This document shows positions 43,185 to 51,360 of a stretch of 64,000 nt of DNA, one piece after another (the stretch's first letter is position 1; every line of letters starts with the position of its first letter). The stretch is from positions 5,704,001 through 5,768,000 of the forward strand of contig CBDCXQ010000001.1 in the NCBI GenBank assembly GCA_965223835.1. Direction: 5' to 3'. Under the pieces are notes generated by a model. It saw only the letters and a program-made list of their open reading frames with translations. It ran no database searches and was not told where the DNA came from. A program made the translations under genes and the position numbers. This DNA comes from CAVYXZ01 sp965223835 (lineage in GTDB: Bacteria; Chloroflexota; Anaerolineae; Aggregatilineales; Phototrophicaceae).

Positions 43185-45911
43185 ATGTCAACGCAAATGC
43201 TCACCACAAAACTCTATCGGCCTGCGCCGCGTCCCAACGCTGTGCCACGCCCGCGCCTGAGCACCCGGCTTAATCAAGGCGTATATGGCAATTTGACGCT
43301 GGTCTCCGCACCGGCTGGATTCGGCAAGACGACGCTGGTTACGGACTGGATCGCAACTGAAGATCGTCCAACCGCCTGGCTCTCGCTGGACGAGGGTGAC
43401 AGCGACCCCGTACTCTTCTTCAGGTATTTCCTTGCTGCGCTGCGGACAATCATGCCGCGTTTTGGCGATGAGCTGTCCGGTACGCTCGAAACTTCGGCAC
43501 CGCCAATCAAGTCGTTACTGACGCCGTTGCTCAACGAAATGACGACGATGTCGCGTGACTTCGTGCTGGTGCTGGACGATTATCATGTTCTGGATAGTCA
43601 AGAGATTGATGCTGCCCTGGCATTTCTGATCGAGAACATGCCTCCGCTCATGCACCTGGTCATCACCACCCGCGAAGACCCCCGGTTGCCACTGGCCCGC
43701 TGGCGGGCACGAGGCCAACTGACCGAACTCCGCGCGGCTGACCTGCGCTTTACCCCAGACGAAGCCGCCGCGTTTCTCAATCAGGCGCTGGGCACAACAC
43801 TTTCATCGGCTGACGTAGCGATGCTAGAAGCACGCACCGAAGGCTGGATTGCCGGCCTGCAACTCGCGGCAATCTCCCTGCAAGGGCATCGTGACATTGG
43901 CGAATTTATCCAATCATTTTCCGGCAGTCATCATTTTGTGCTGGATTATCTGGTCGAAGAGGTTCTCAGTCGCCAACCACAGCCCATTCACGATTTTTTG
44001 CTGAAGACCTCCATTCTGAATCGGATGTGCGCCCCGCTCTGCGATGCCGTTCTCCAGGACGCAGAACATCCGGCACAAACAATACTTGAAGCTATTCGGC
44101 AGGCAAACCTATTCCTCGTTCCCCTGGATAACGAAAGACAGTGGTTCCGCTATCACCATCTATTTGCTGATCTGTTGCGTAAACGTCTAAGCCAATCTAC
44201 TAATGCAGAGATCAACACCTTACACATTCGTGCCAGCATCTGGTACGAACAGCACGGCCTGCGATCCGAAGCGATCCATCATGCCCTGATTGCTGCAGAC
44301 TTCGGACGAGCAGCGGCTATGATCGAGCGAGAATGGGGCGCAACGCATTCAGTCACGTTACAGAGTCGAGCACAAAAAACATGGATGCAGGCCCTTCCTG
44401 ATGCCGTGTTTCACAATCGCCCGGTTCTGAGTGCGGGTTACGGGTGGGTGCTGCTGGACTTCGGTGAGCTAGACGCGGCTGATGCCCGTCTCTGTGATGC
44501 TGAACGCTGGTTGGTCGCCGAGGCGCAAACCGATAACACAACTTCGGAAATGATCGTTGTCGATCAGGCAGCGTTTCAACAATTGCCAGCGACCATCGCG
44601 GCGGCACGCACCTATCATGCACTAGCGACTGGAGATATTGCTAACACAATCCACCATGGTCAGCGGGTGCTGGCACTCACGGCGGAAGACGATCATCATC
44701 AGCGGGGTATGGCTGCGTCCCTGCTAGGCCTAGCTCACTGGTCGAGCGGTGAGTTGGAAGTCGCCTATCAATATATGATGGACGGTATGGAGCGCATGTA
44801 CAAACTGGGCAATATACATTTTGCTTTGAGCAGTACGTTCGGTCTGGCAGACATTCGCCTGGGACAGGGACGCCTTCGGGACGCGCTACGCATCTACCGA
44901 CAAGCACTCCAGGTTGCAGAATCACAGCCCTTTCCGGTGCAAGGCATCGCGGACTTATATATGGGGCTGGGCGATCTCTATCGTGAACAGAATGATCTGG
45001 AACGCGCAAGCGAATACTTGCTGAAAAGCGAAACGCTGGGCGAACAGGCCGGTTTGCCCGATTGGCGGGTGCGTTTTTGCCGGGCGCAGGCCCGCATGCA
45101 GCAAATAAGGGGTGATTTTGCCAATGCCCTGGACTTGCTCAATGAAGCGGAGCGACTATATTACGTGACGCCTGTCCCGACTATACGTCCAATAGCGGCG
45201 CTCAAAGCGCGAATCTGGATCCAACAGGGGGCAATCGATAGCGCCCTCGCGTGGGCCAACGACCACCCATTATCTTTGAACAGTGACGTCAATTACTTGA
45301 ACGAGTTTGAACTGATGACGCTGGCACGCATCCACATTGCCCAATGCGAACACGGCAATCCACAAAGTCCAGTCAAGGCAGTTGGTCAGTTGCTAGCGCG
45401 GTTGCTTAACGCTGCGGCAACCGACCAGCGCATGGGAAGAGTGATTGAAATTAGCCTTTTACAGGCGCAGTTGAACTGGGTTCTGGATGATGGTGATGCG
45501 GCCCTGGCGGTGTTGCAACGGGCGCTTCAGCTTGCTGAGCCAGAGGGCTATGTGCGGGTTTTTGTTGATGAGGGCCTATCAATGAGCGCCATGCTAGCCG
45601 CAGCCCTCACCCGCGAAATCACGCCAGTTTATACGCAAAAGCTGATTGCGGCATTTCACACCGAGCAAGCGCTGCAACCGCCAGCGTCCGCCCAACCCCT
45701 GATTGAGCCGTTGAGCGAACGTGAGTTAGAGATTCTGCGACTTGTTGCTGAAGGCCTATCGAATCGTGAGATCAGTGAACGGCTGTTTATTACGCTGAGC
45801 ACCGTCAAAGGCCACAACCGCAATATCTTTGACAAACTCCAGGTCAAACGGCGCACCGAAGCTGTCGCGCGTGGCCTTGAACTTGGACTGATTGATCCCC
45901 CATCTGATTAA
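43185..45911 (+). CDS. LuxR-family LAL (MalT-type) transcriptional activator
   Basis: 908 residues. N-terminal STAND NTPase: LVSAPAGFGKTTLVTDWIA (Walker A, about residues 39-57), VLVLDDYHVL (Walker B, about 126-135), LTELRAADLRFTPDEAAAFL and a winged helix with WIAGLQLAAISLQG. A long helical TPR-like region binds the effector or partner proteins, and the C-terminus is a LuxR helix-turn-helix (LSERELEILRLVAEGLSNREISERL, STVKGHNRNIFDKLQVKRRTEAV). ATP binding and an inducer normally trigger multimerisation and DNA binding. The secreted hydrolase starting 103 bp downstream is a possible target, by position only. Confidence 0.92.
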   Translation: MSTQMLTTKLYRPAPRPNAVPRPRLSTRLNQGVYGNLTLVSAPAGFGKTTLVTDWIATEDRPTAWLSLDEGDSDPVLFFRYFLAALRTIMPRFGDELSGTLETSAPPIKSLLTPLLNEMTTMSRDFVLVLDDYHVLDSQEIDAALAFLIENMPPLMHLVITTREDPRLPLARWRARGQLTELRAADLRFTPDEAAAFLNQALGTTLSSADVAMLEARTEGWIAGLQLAAISLQGHRDIGEFIQSFSGSHHFVLDYLVEEVLSRQPQPIHDFLLKTSILNRMCAPLCDAVLQDAEHPAQTILEAIRQANLFLVPLDNERQWFRYHHLFADLLRKRLSQSTNAEINTLHIRASIWYEQHGLRSEAIHHALIAADFGRAAAMIEREWGATHSVTLQSRAQKTWMQALPDAVFHNRPVLSAGYGWVLLDFGELDAADARLCDAERWLVAEAQTDNTTSEMIVVDQAAFQQLPATIAAARTYHALATGDIANTIHHGQRVLALTAEDDHHQRGMAASLLGLAHWSSGELEVAYQYMMDGMERMYKLGNIHFALSSTFGLADIRLGQGRLRDALRIYRQALQVAESQPFPVQGIADLYMGLGDLYREQNDLERASEYLLKSETLGEQAGLPDWRVRFCRAQARMQQIRGDFANALDLLNEAERLYYVTPVPTIRPIAALKARIWIQQGAIDSALAWANDHPLSLNSDVNYLNEFELMTLARIHIAQCEHGNPQSPVKAVGQLLARLLNAAATDQRMGRVIEISLLQAQLNWVLDDGDAALAVLQRALQLAEPEGYVRVFVDEGLSMSAMLAAALTREITPVYTQKLIAAFHTEQALQPPASAQPLIEPLSERELEILRLVAEGLSNREISERLFITLSTVKGHNRNIFDKLQVKRRTEAVARGLELGLIDPPSD

Positions 45912-46014
45912 AATCCAAAAACAGTACCGCTGAACCATACTTTAGTATCGTCACAGCAGTACCACATGGCAGTTAAGCTGGTTGCATCGTATTTTTGAAC
46001 GAAGGAACTGGCAA

Positions 46015-47259
46015 ATGTCGAAATCTATACCTTTTATTGTGGTAATTGTACTGCTGATGCTCTCTACCACGCCTGCGGTCGGATTCGCACAGGAGATTGC
46101 TGACACCGCACCTACCGGCATCCGCCCTGATGCGCCAACCTACGGCGTGCGTGGTCAATATCCGGTCGGTACGCGCGATCTCCTGATTGAAGGGGACTCA
46201 GCGCTGGACATCACATTGTGGTATCCGGCGCTAAACCCGGACAACCGGGAAGCGACCGTCGCCTATCCTTACCAATTTAAATTTGGTGGCCCCGATGGAC
46301 CGGTTGCAACGGTTGCTGGTCAAGCCATCCCCGGTGCCGACTTTGACCTTTCAGATGGACCTTATCCGTTGGTGATCGTGTCACCGGGCTTCGCGTTGGG
46401 GCGCAACAGTTATGCCTGGTTAGCGGAACATCTGGCGTCCTATGGGTTTGCGGTGATTGCACTTGAGCATCACGAATTCGCCGATGAATCCTTGAGTACC
46501 TTCTGGCGGTCGGCCATCACGCGTCCACAAGAGATGCAGGCTGTGCTGGCTTATGTTGACGCGCAGGTTGCCGGCGGCGGGACGCTGGACGGACTGGTCG
46601 ATACCGACTTGATTGCGGTGGCGGGACATTCTTACGGTGGTTATACGGCGTTGATTATGGGTGGGGCGCGCATTGATGTTGCCGGCATGCAGGCGCTGTG
46701 TGCGGATGCTCGTGATGCCAGCGACCCGAATGCCTGGTTATGTGATTTGGTCGAACCATATGTTGACGATATGGCTGAACTGGCCGGTTTCGCGATGTCG
46801 CCGAGTGAACTGTGGCCGAATTGGGGTGATCCGCGGGTGGATGCTATTGTACCTATGGCCGGTGATGCTTACTTCTTCAACGAAGCCGGGTTGGCCGAAA
46901 TAACTATCCCAGTGATGGCAATCGGTGGTACCGCCGACACCGGCACACCCTATCTGTGGGGGACACAGCCGACATATGAATATACATCCAGTGCGACCAG
47001 GGCACGGGTTAGTTTTGAGAACGCCGAACACATGATCTTTGGCGCAACTTGCGAAGCGCTGCCATTTTTCGCCGAAATCGGGTTCTATGAAATCTGCTCG
47101 GACCCGGTCTGGAATATGGACCGTGCCCATGACCTGACCAATCACTTCGCCACCGCGTTTCTGCTGGCTGAATTGAAACAAGACACGGAAGCGGCTGGTG
47201 TACTTGCCCCCGATGCGGTCAACTTCCCCGGCATAACTTATGCCGCGCAGGGCTATTAA
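46015..47259 (+). CDS. Secreted alpha/beta hydrolase (PAF acetylhydrolase-like)
   Basis: 414 residues from ATG 46015, with GAAGGAAC upstream. MSKSIPFIVVIVLLMLSTTPAVGFAQ is a signal peptide. GTRDLLIEGDSALDITLWYPA and PYPLVIVSPGFALGRNSYAWLAEHLASYGFAVIALEHHEF are typical of bacterial PAF-acetylhydrolase-like enzymes; the nucleophile elbow is AVAGHSYGGYTAL (about residues 205-217), with a later Asp (AIGGTADTGTP) and His (NAEHMIF). Lipid or polyester substrate is possible but not shown. Confidence 0.85.
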   Translation: MSKSIPFIVVIVLLMLSTTPAVGFAQEIADTAPTGIRPDAPTYGVRGQYPVGTRDLLIEGDSALDITLWYPALNPDNREATVAYPYQFKFGGPDGPVATVAGQAIPGADFDLSDGPYPLVIVSPGFALGRNSYAWLAEHLASYGFAVIALEHHEFADESLSTFWRSAITRPQEMQAVLAYVDAQVAGGGTLDGLVDTDLIAVAGHSYGGYTALIMGGARIDVAGMQALCADARDASDPNAWLCDLVEPYVDDMAELAGFAMSPSELWPNWGDPRVDAIVPMAGDAYFFNEAGLAEITIPVMAIGGTADTGTPYLWGTQPTYEYTSSATRARVSFENAEHMIFGATCEALPFFAEIGFYEICSDPVWNMDRAHDLTNHFATAFLLAELKQDTEAAGVLAPDAVNFPGITYAAQGY

Positions 47260-47320
47260 ATCACACATGTACCGGGTGGGAAATACAGTTTCCTGCCCGG
47301 CACTACAAGAGGGGGAAGTC

Positions 47321-47560
47321 ATGTCCGAAGCACAACGACCTGATCCAGATCAACCTCTGCTATATCAGGTCAGACTCAAGGGGCATCTGAATGAAAAATG
47401 GAACGACTGGTTCGGCGGTGTGACCATCACGTTGGCAGAAGATGACACAACAATGCTGACCTGTCAGGTGGTCGATCAAGCGGCACTTCATGGTCTGCTG
47501 CGGCAAATCCGCGACCTGGGAATGCCCTTGATCTCAGTTAATCAAGTTGAATCTGACTAG
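47321..47560 (+). CDS. Small unknown protein
   Basis: 79 residues from ATG 47321, preceded by GAGGGGGAAG. Soluble alpha/beta pattern: LLYQVRLKGHLNEKWNDWFGG, TMLTCQVVDQAALHGLLRQI and RDLGMPLISVNQVE. The 'Y.V.L.G.L...W..WF.G..I......TTL...V.DQAALHGLL..I.DLG..LISV' pattern is common in small Chloroflexota and actinobacterial proteins of unknown role. 61 bp after the hydrolase, probably the same transcript. Confidence 0.72.
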   Translation: MSEAQRPDPDQPLLYQVRLKGHLNEKWNDWFGGVTITLAEDDTTMLTCQVVDQAALHGLLRQIRDLGMPLISVNQVESD

Positions 47561-47737
47561 GATAATTGCCCCGCCAGTATTCTATCCATCGGTGCTATTC
47601 AAGGTAAGAACCACTAATGAATGGCATAAAGAACCAGCCACAAGATAATACAGCCCCAAAAGCGCATCACTTTCAACCTGATTTTATCCATTCGTCCTGA
47701 GCCTTCTGTACGTGCTTTCCATATAGCATCAGTCTCG

Positions 47738-47746
47738 ATCTTATTG
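47738..47746 (+). repeat. Target-site duplication, left, ISAs1 copy 2
   Basis: ATCTTATTG, repeated at 48961-48969. The tenth base differs (G and T). Confidence 0.75.
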
Positions 47747-47747
47747 G

Positions 47748-48960
47748 TAGGGCAATCGCATATCAAATCTCAATGAAGGATAATGGTAGTCAAAAAAGGG
47801 ACTGCCATGCTGCCAGAGACGAGTATACTCGCATACTTTGCGGAACTGGACGATCCACGCATTGAAAAGAACCAGAAGCATCCACTCATCAATGTCATCA
47901 CCATTGCTATATTGGGTGTCATCTGTGGTGCCGATACCTGGGTGGATATTGAATGCTATGGCAAGGCCAAGCAGGCGTGGTTAGGCACATTTCTGGATTT
48001 GAAAAACGGGATTCCATCACACGACACGTTCGGGCGGGTCTTTCGTTGGCTGGATGCCGAGCAATTCCAAGTTCAGTTTATTGCCTGGACACAGCATATC
48101 TGTGAGCTGACAGCAGGACAATTGGTGTCTCTGGATGGCAAAAAGCTGCGGCGCAGCCAAGATAAGCCGCATGAACGCGACGGGATTTGGATGGTCAGCG
48201 CTTGGGCAGGAGAAAACCGGATGGTATTAGGGCAGACGAAAGTCGATGAGAAATCGAATGAAATCACGGCGATCCCTGAACTGCTTTCGGTGTTGGAAAT
48301 CACCGGGTGTCTCGTGACCATTGATGCGATGGGAACCCACAGCGACATCGCCCAGAAGATTGTCAAAGCCCAGGCAGACTACATTCTGCCAGTGAAAGCG
48401 AACCAAGGCACACTGTATGAAGACATGGTGATGCTTTTCGATGGATTTGAAGCCGAAAACTATGCCGCTGTCGCCTTTGACACCGCCAAACAGGGGTCTG
48501 AGGGGCATGACCGCTGTGAAATACGCCAGTGTTGGGTCGTATCGGAACCGGATTATCGCACCTATCTACGACGAGGCGGTGTCTGGCCGAAGTTGACGAC
48601 GCTGGTGAAACTGTTGACCGTTCGCATCACACCGAAGAAAACCGAGGTCTCGGTGCGCTACTTCATCAGTAGTTGGTCGGCTTCAGCACACGCCTTCCTC
48701 AAGCGTATTCGAGAGCACTGGCAGATCGAAAACGGCTTACATTGGGTGCTCGACATCGCTTTTCGGGAGGACGAGTCACGCATCCGTAAGGATCATGCCC
48801 CACAGAATATGGCGGTTCTGCGCCACATGGCCCTCAACCTGCTCAAGCAAGAGACCTCGGTCAAGGTGGGCATCGCCGCCAAACGCAAAATGGCTGGTTG
48901 GGACAACACCTATCTGCTCAAGGTCGTATGTCCGTAAAGGTTTGATATGCAATCGCCCTA
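47748..48960 (+). mobile_element. ISAs1-family insertion sequence, copy 2
   Basis: A 1213-bp element with 20-bp imperfect inverted ends (TAGGGCAATCGCATATCAAA at 47748-47767 against TTTGATATGCAATCGCCCTA at 48941-48960, two mismatches). ATCTTATTG flanks both sides. The transposase is intact. It lies only 55 bp upstream of tRNA-Lys. The ends share the AGGGCAATCGC core with copy 1, but the transposases differ in sequence, so they are separate ISAs1 lineages. Confidence 0.88.
47807..48937 (+). CDS. ISAs1-family transposase
   Basis: 376 residues from MLPETSILAYFAELDDPRIE; an upstream ATG at 47783 is less likely because it crowds the GAAGGA site. Standard ISAs1 plan: ITIAILGVICGADTWVDIECYGKAK, LVSLDGKKLRRSQDK (first Asp), LVTIDAMGTHSDIAQKIV (second Asp) and HWQIENGLHWVLDIAFREDESRIRKDHAPQNMAVLRHMALNLL with the catalytic Glu. 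The frame is complete, so the element may still move. Confidence 0.92.
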   Translation: MLPETSILAYFAELDDPRIEKNQKHPLINVITIAILGVICGADTWVDIECYGKAKQAWLGTFLDLKNGIPSHDTFGRVFRWLDAEQFQVQFIAWTQHICELTAGQLVSLDGKKLRRSQDKPHERDGIWMVSAWAGENRMVLGQTKVDEKSNEITAIPELLSVLEITGCLVTIDAMGTHSDIAQKIVKAQADYILPVKANQGTLYEDMVMLFDGFEAENYAAVAFDTAKQGSEGHDRCEIRQCWVVSEPDYRTYLRRGGVWPKLTTLVKLLTVRITPKKTEVSVRYFISSWSASAHAFLKRIREHWQIENGLHWVLDIAFREDESRIRKDHAPQNMAVLRHMALNLLKQETSVKVGIAAKRKMAGWDNTYLLKVVCP

Positions 48961-48969
48961 ATCTTATTG
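48961..48969 (+). repeat. Target-site duplication, right, ISAs1 copy 2
   Basis: ATCTTATTG, identical to 47738-47746. Confidence 0.75.
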
Positions 48970-49015
48970 TTTCAGACTTGAATTGCAGCGACGATTTTGC
49001 TATATTGAAATTTAT

Positions 49016-49088
49016 GGCCCTGTAGCTCAATTGGCAGAGCAGTTGACTCTTAATCAATTTGTTGAAGGTTCGAGTCCTTCCAGGGTCA
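49016..49088 (+). tRNA. tRNA-Lys (anticodon CTT)
   Basis: 73 nt. Acceptor GGCCCTG/CAGGGTC plus discriminator A, D-arm GCTC/GAGC with AATTGGCA loop, anticodon stem GTTGA/TCAAT with loop CTCTTAA (anticodon CTT), T-arm GGTTCGAGTCC. CCA is not encoded. An intrinsic terminator follows. Confidence 0.93.
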
Positions 49089-49114
49089 TTTGCCGAGATT
49101 AAACTCGAACATGG

Positions 49115-49141
49115 ACCAGCCTGGGCGCTGGTTTTTGTTTT
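49115..49141 (+). terminator. Intrinsic terminator of tRNA-Lys
   Basis: ACCAGC (49115-49120), loop CTGGGC, GCTGGT (49127-49132), then TTTTGTTTTT. Confidence 0.75.
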
Positions 49142-49290
49142 TACGACAACTGCACTGCGGCTATTGTTCTGTACCCACCTATCACAATTGATAAAAGCAT
49201 CTATTCAACGCCATCAACCTGGGCGCGATGATGCGCTTCGCCCACAATCAACACCGATCCGTCGCGATCCCTCAGTGGATTGATGCCAGA

Positions 49291-49328
49291 AACACAAAAC
49301 AGCCCTACAGACACATCATCTGCAGGGC
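49291..49328 (-). terminator. Terminator closing the eight-gene MutL-like operon
   Basis: Minus strand: GCCCTGCAGA (plus 49319-49328), 7-base loop, TCTGTAGGGC (49302-49311) with one G-U pair, then TGTTTTGTGTTT. A 10-pair stem with a U-rich tail 23 bp beyond the last stop of the operon. Confidence 0.78.
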
Positions 49329-49350
49329 CAATTTTAAAGCTTAATCGATC

Positions 49351-50238
49351 TTAACCGTTGGCGGAGCGCAAACGCCGTGAAATGAATATCACACCAATCA
49401 GGCCAAAGACGGCTAACATCAGGCCGCCCAAGCTGCCACCGCCACCAGCGGCCAGGTCATCAAACAGACCGGTGTCTGGCAAAGCAGTTGGTAAGGGGCC
49501 GACTGCGCCTCCCTCTTGCGTTGGTGTGGCAGCACCACCACCTACGCCATCAGCGACTATGGTCGGTTGCAAGAGTTTCGCCAGCGCTGTCGCGGTCAAG
49601 GCTACTGCATTTGCCTCAATCGTGGGCGGACCTGCCGGAGTATCTGTAGGCAACGCAGCCTGCGTTTCGGCGGCAAAGACCGCTGCTTGCGTCTGCGTCG
49701 CGAAGGTAAAGGCGGCGGCCTCGGTCAGGTCCGGCGTGGGTGTCAGCACCGTTGGCGACGGTGAGGGCGTCGGCGTGTCGGTGGGCTGGGCCAGTTGCGT
49801 CGCGGTCAGGTTTGCCTGGAAGGTTGCTGTCAGGCCCAATTCAAATGAAGCCGTTGATGTCGCCACGCCTTGAGCGACGGTCGTTGCGTTAAGGTTGGTA
49901 ATCGCGGTTGCCGTTTGTTCAATTTCACTTGGTCCCGTGTCAAGCGACAACAGCACCAGTACCACCAGCGCCGCCACAAACAGCAGGATCATCGCCCCGG
50001 CGATGTAAATAAAGGTGCGACTGGGACCGCCGCTTGATTCCTCCTCATCGGCGAAATCATCGGCAAACGGATCATCGTCGTCATCAAAGCCGCCCGCAAA
50101 GAGATCATCATCATCGCCGAAGTCGTCACCAAAATCATCGCCGAAGTCATCGGCAAACGGATCATCCCCATTATCAAAATCATCCGCATCATCGAAGTCG
50201 TCGAAATCGCCGAAGTCGTCATCGAAATTATTGCTCAT
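49351..50238 (-). CDS. Acidic single-span protein with LPDTG-type C-terminus
   Basis: 295 residues, no family recognised. Residues 1-70 are almost all Asp, Phe and Gly (DDPFADDFGDDF, DDDLFAGGF, DDPFADDFADEEE). A membrane segment follows (TFIYIAGAMILLFVAALVVLVLL, about 75-97), then a 150-residue Thr/Ala/Pro-rich stalk (TPTPSPSPTVLTPTP). Near 258 it has LPTALPDTGLFDDL, a Gly-rich linker, a second hydrophobic segment (GGLMLAVFGLIGVIFI) and RRLRSANG. LPDTG + hydrophobic + basic tail resembles a sortase signal, but no sortase gene is in the window. Last gene of the operon; AAGGAGG precedes its ATG. Confidence 0.75.
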   Translation of the reverse strand: MSNNFDDDFGDFDDFDDADDFDNGDDPFADDFGDDFGDDFGDDDDLFAGGFDDDDDPFADDFADEEESSGGPSRTFIYIAGAMILLFVAALVVLVLLSLDTGPSEIEQTATAITNLNATTVAQGVATSTASFELGLTATFQANLTATQLAQPTDTPTPSPSPTVLTPTPDLTEAAAFTFATQTQAAVFAAETQAALPTDTPAGPPTIEANAVALTATALAKLLQPTIVADGVGGGAATPTQEGGAVGPLPTALPDTGLFDDLAAGGGGSLGGLMLAVFGLIGVIFISRRLRSANG

Positions 50239-50280
50239 GCTTCCTCCTTGTCGAGCGGGTGCTGAGATGTGCTGTCATTA

Positions 50281-51360
50281 TTATTTACCCATTACTTCTA
50301 AATTCGCCAGCGGAATCAAGATTGATTCGCCGGTTACTAATAAAACCCGCGCACAGGGTACCCGTAACCCATTGTCTAACAACTGGGGCGTTTTTGGCAA
50401 ATCGGTTACGTCGCCCACCGACCCCTGATGCGGTTCCCGCGTCAACCGCACCGTTTGGCCGATGCGTATTGGCTGGCCGATCCCCGGCATCGGGGGCCGA
50501 TCCCCTGACCGCGATGGCAGATTAATAAACACTTCCGGGCGGTTATTGTCTTCCCAGCGCAACGGCAGCCGGGCATCAACGGTGGCTTGCCGTTCATGAA
50601 ATTGTTCCAGCAAATTATACACATGCCCACTCATACGCTGATCGCCAAACCCTTCAATCAGAACAATCGCCGCGCTCAGGCTGCTCGCCTGTTCCACCAA
50701 TGACGGGTCCATGCTGGGGGCGATCACACCGCCAATGCTTTGATTAGCGATGACCGCCAGGGTGAACGCCTTAATTGGATTGCGCGTCAAAACTACCGTA
50801 CCACTATACCGCTGTTCGATCGATTCATCGAAAATACTATCCAATCCATCGTCAGGTTCCAAACGGAGCGCACCAATGACCCGGTTACCATTGCCCCATA
50901 CCCCCTGAACCAGCGCACCATATGCTTCGATGACCACCCCGCGATTGGGGCGGGCTTCGATCACATTGCCCACAAGGCCGGCTTCGATGGCAATTTTTGC
51001 CGGCGTTTCCTGAATAATGATTCGGCCTTCCCCCGCATACATAAAAATGCCATCAGTGGGCGCGAACACCCGCCGACCACGGTCAGGCCGCGCCCCGGCG
51101 ATCACTTCACCCGCTTCGACCAATGCGCCAATATCCGGGAGAATCAGGTCATCGAGTTCTTCGGGCTTGCGCAACCGGAGCAGCCGCATGGCATCAATAA
51201 AAATAAAACGTGCTGGGACCGTCCCCCGCGCCACGACATCGCGGAAACTAACTTGCTGACCGCGAACTGATTCGGCTTGACCGATAGCGGTCTCCGGTAA
51301 CATGAGTTCACGCCGGATGGTTGTCCAGGCGAGCATGTGGCGATGATTAGGATAGAGCAT
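50281..51360 (-). CDS. Unknown protein with hammerhead-like repeats and KOW-like C-terminus
   Basis: 359 residues from ATG 51360 (MLYPNHRHMLAWTTIRREL), overlapping the MutL-like stop by 14 bases; ATG 51336 would avoid the overlap. The first third has short glycine-turn units (ALVEAGEVIAGARPDRGRRVFAPTDGIF, EARPNRGVVIEAYGALVQGVW) like biotinyl/lipoyl hammerheads. A middle region (GGVIAPSMDPSLVEQA, AAIVLIEGFGDQRMS) is Rossmann-like, and the end (IGQTVRLTREPHQGSVGDVTDLP) has the form of a KOW barrel. No membrane segment or signal. Position suggests a soluble partner of the MutL-like protein. Function unknown. Confidence 0.8.
   Translation of the reverse strand: MLYPNHRHMLAWTTIRRELMLPETAIGQAESVRGQQVSFRDVVARGTVPARFIFIDAMRLLRLRKPEELDDLILPDIGALVEAGEVIAGARPDRGRRVFAPTDGIFMYAGEGRIIIQETPAKIAIEAGLVGNVIEARPNRGVVIEAYGALVQGVWGNGNRVIGALRLEPDDGLDSIFDESIEQRYSGTVVLTRNPIKAFTLAVIANQSIGGVIAPSMDPSLVEQASSLSAAIVLIEGFGDQRMSGHVYNLLEQFHERQATVDARLPLRWEDNNRPEVFINLPSRSGDRPPMPGIGQPIRIGQTVRLTREPHQGSVGDVTDLPKTPQLLDNGLRVPCARVLLVTGESILIPLANLEVMGK

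Noticed and set aside
49358..49873. A 171-residue plus-strand ORF opposite the acidic LPDTG-like protein, plus 50015-50525 ORFs.
   Set aside because: Low-complexity antisense shadows (Ala/Val and Ser/Lys runs) of the acidic protein's repeats.
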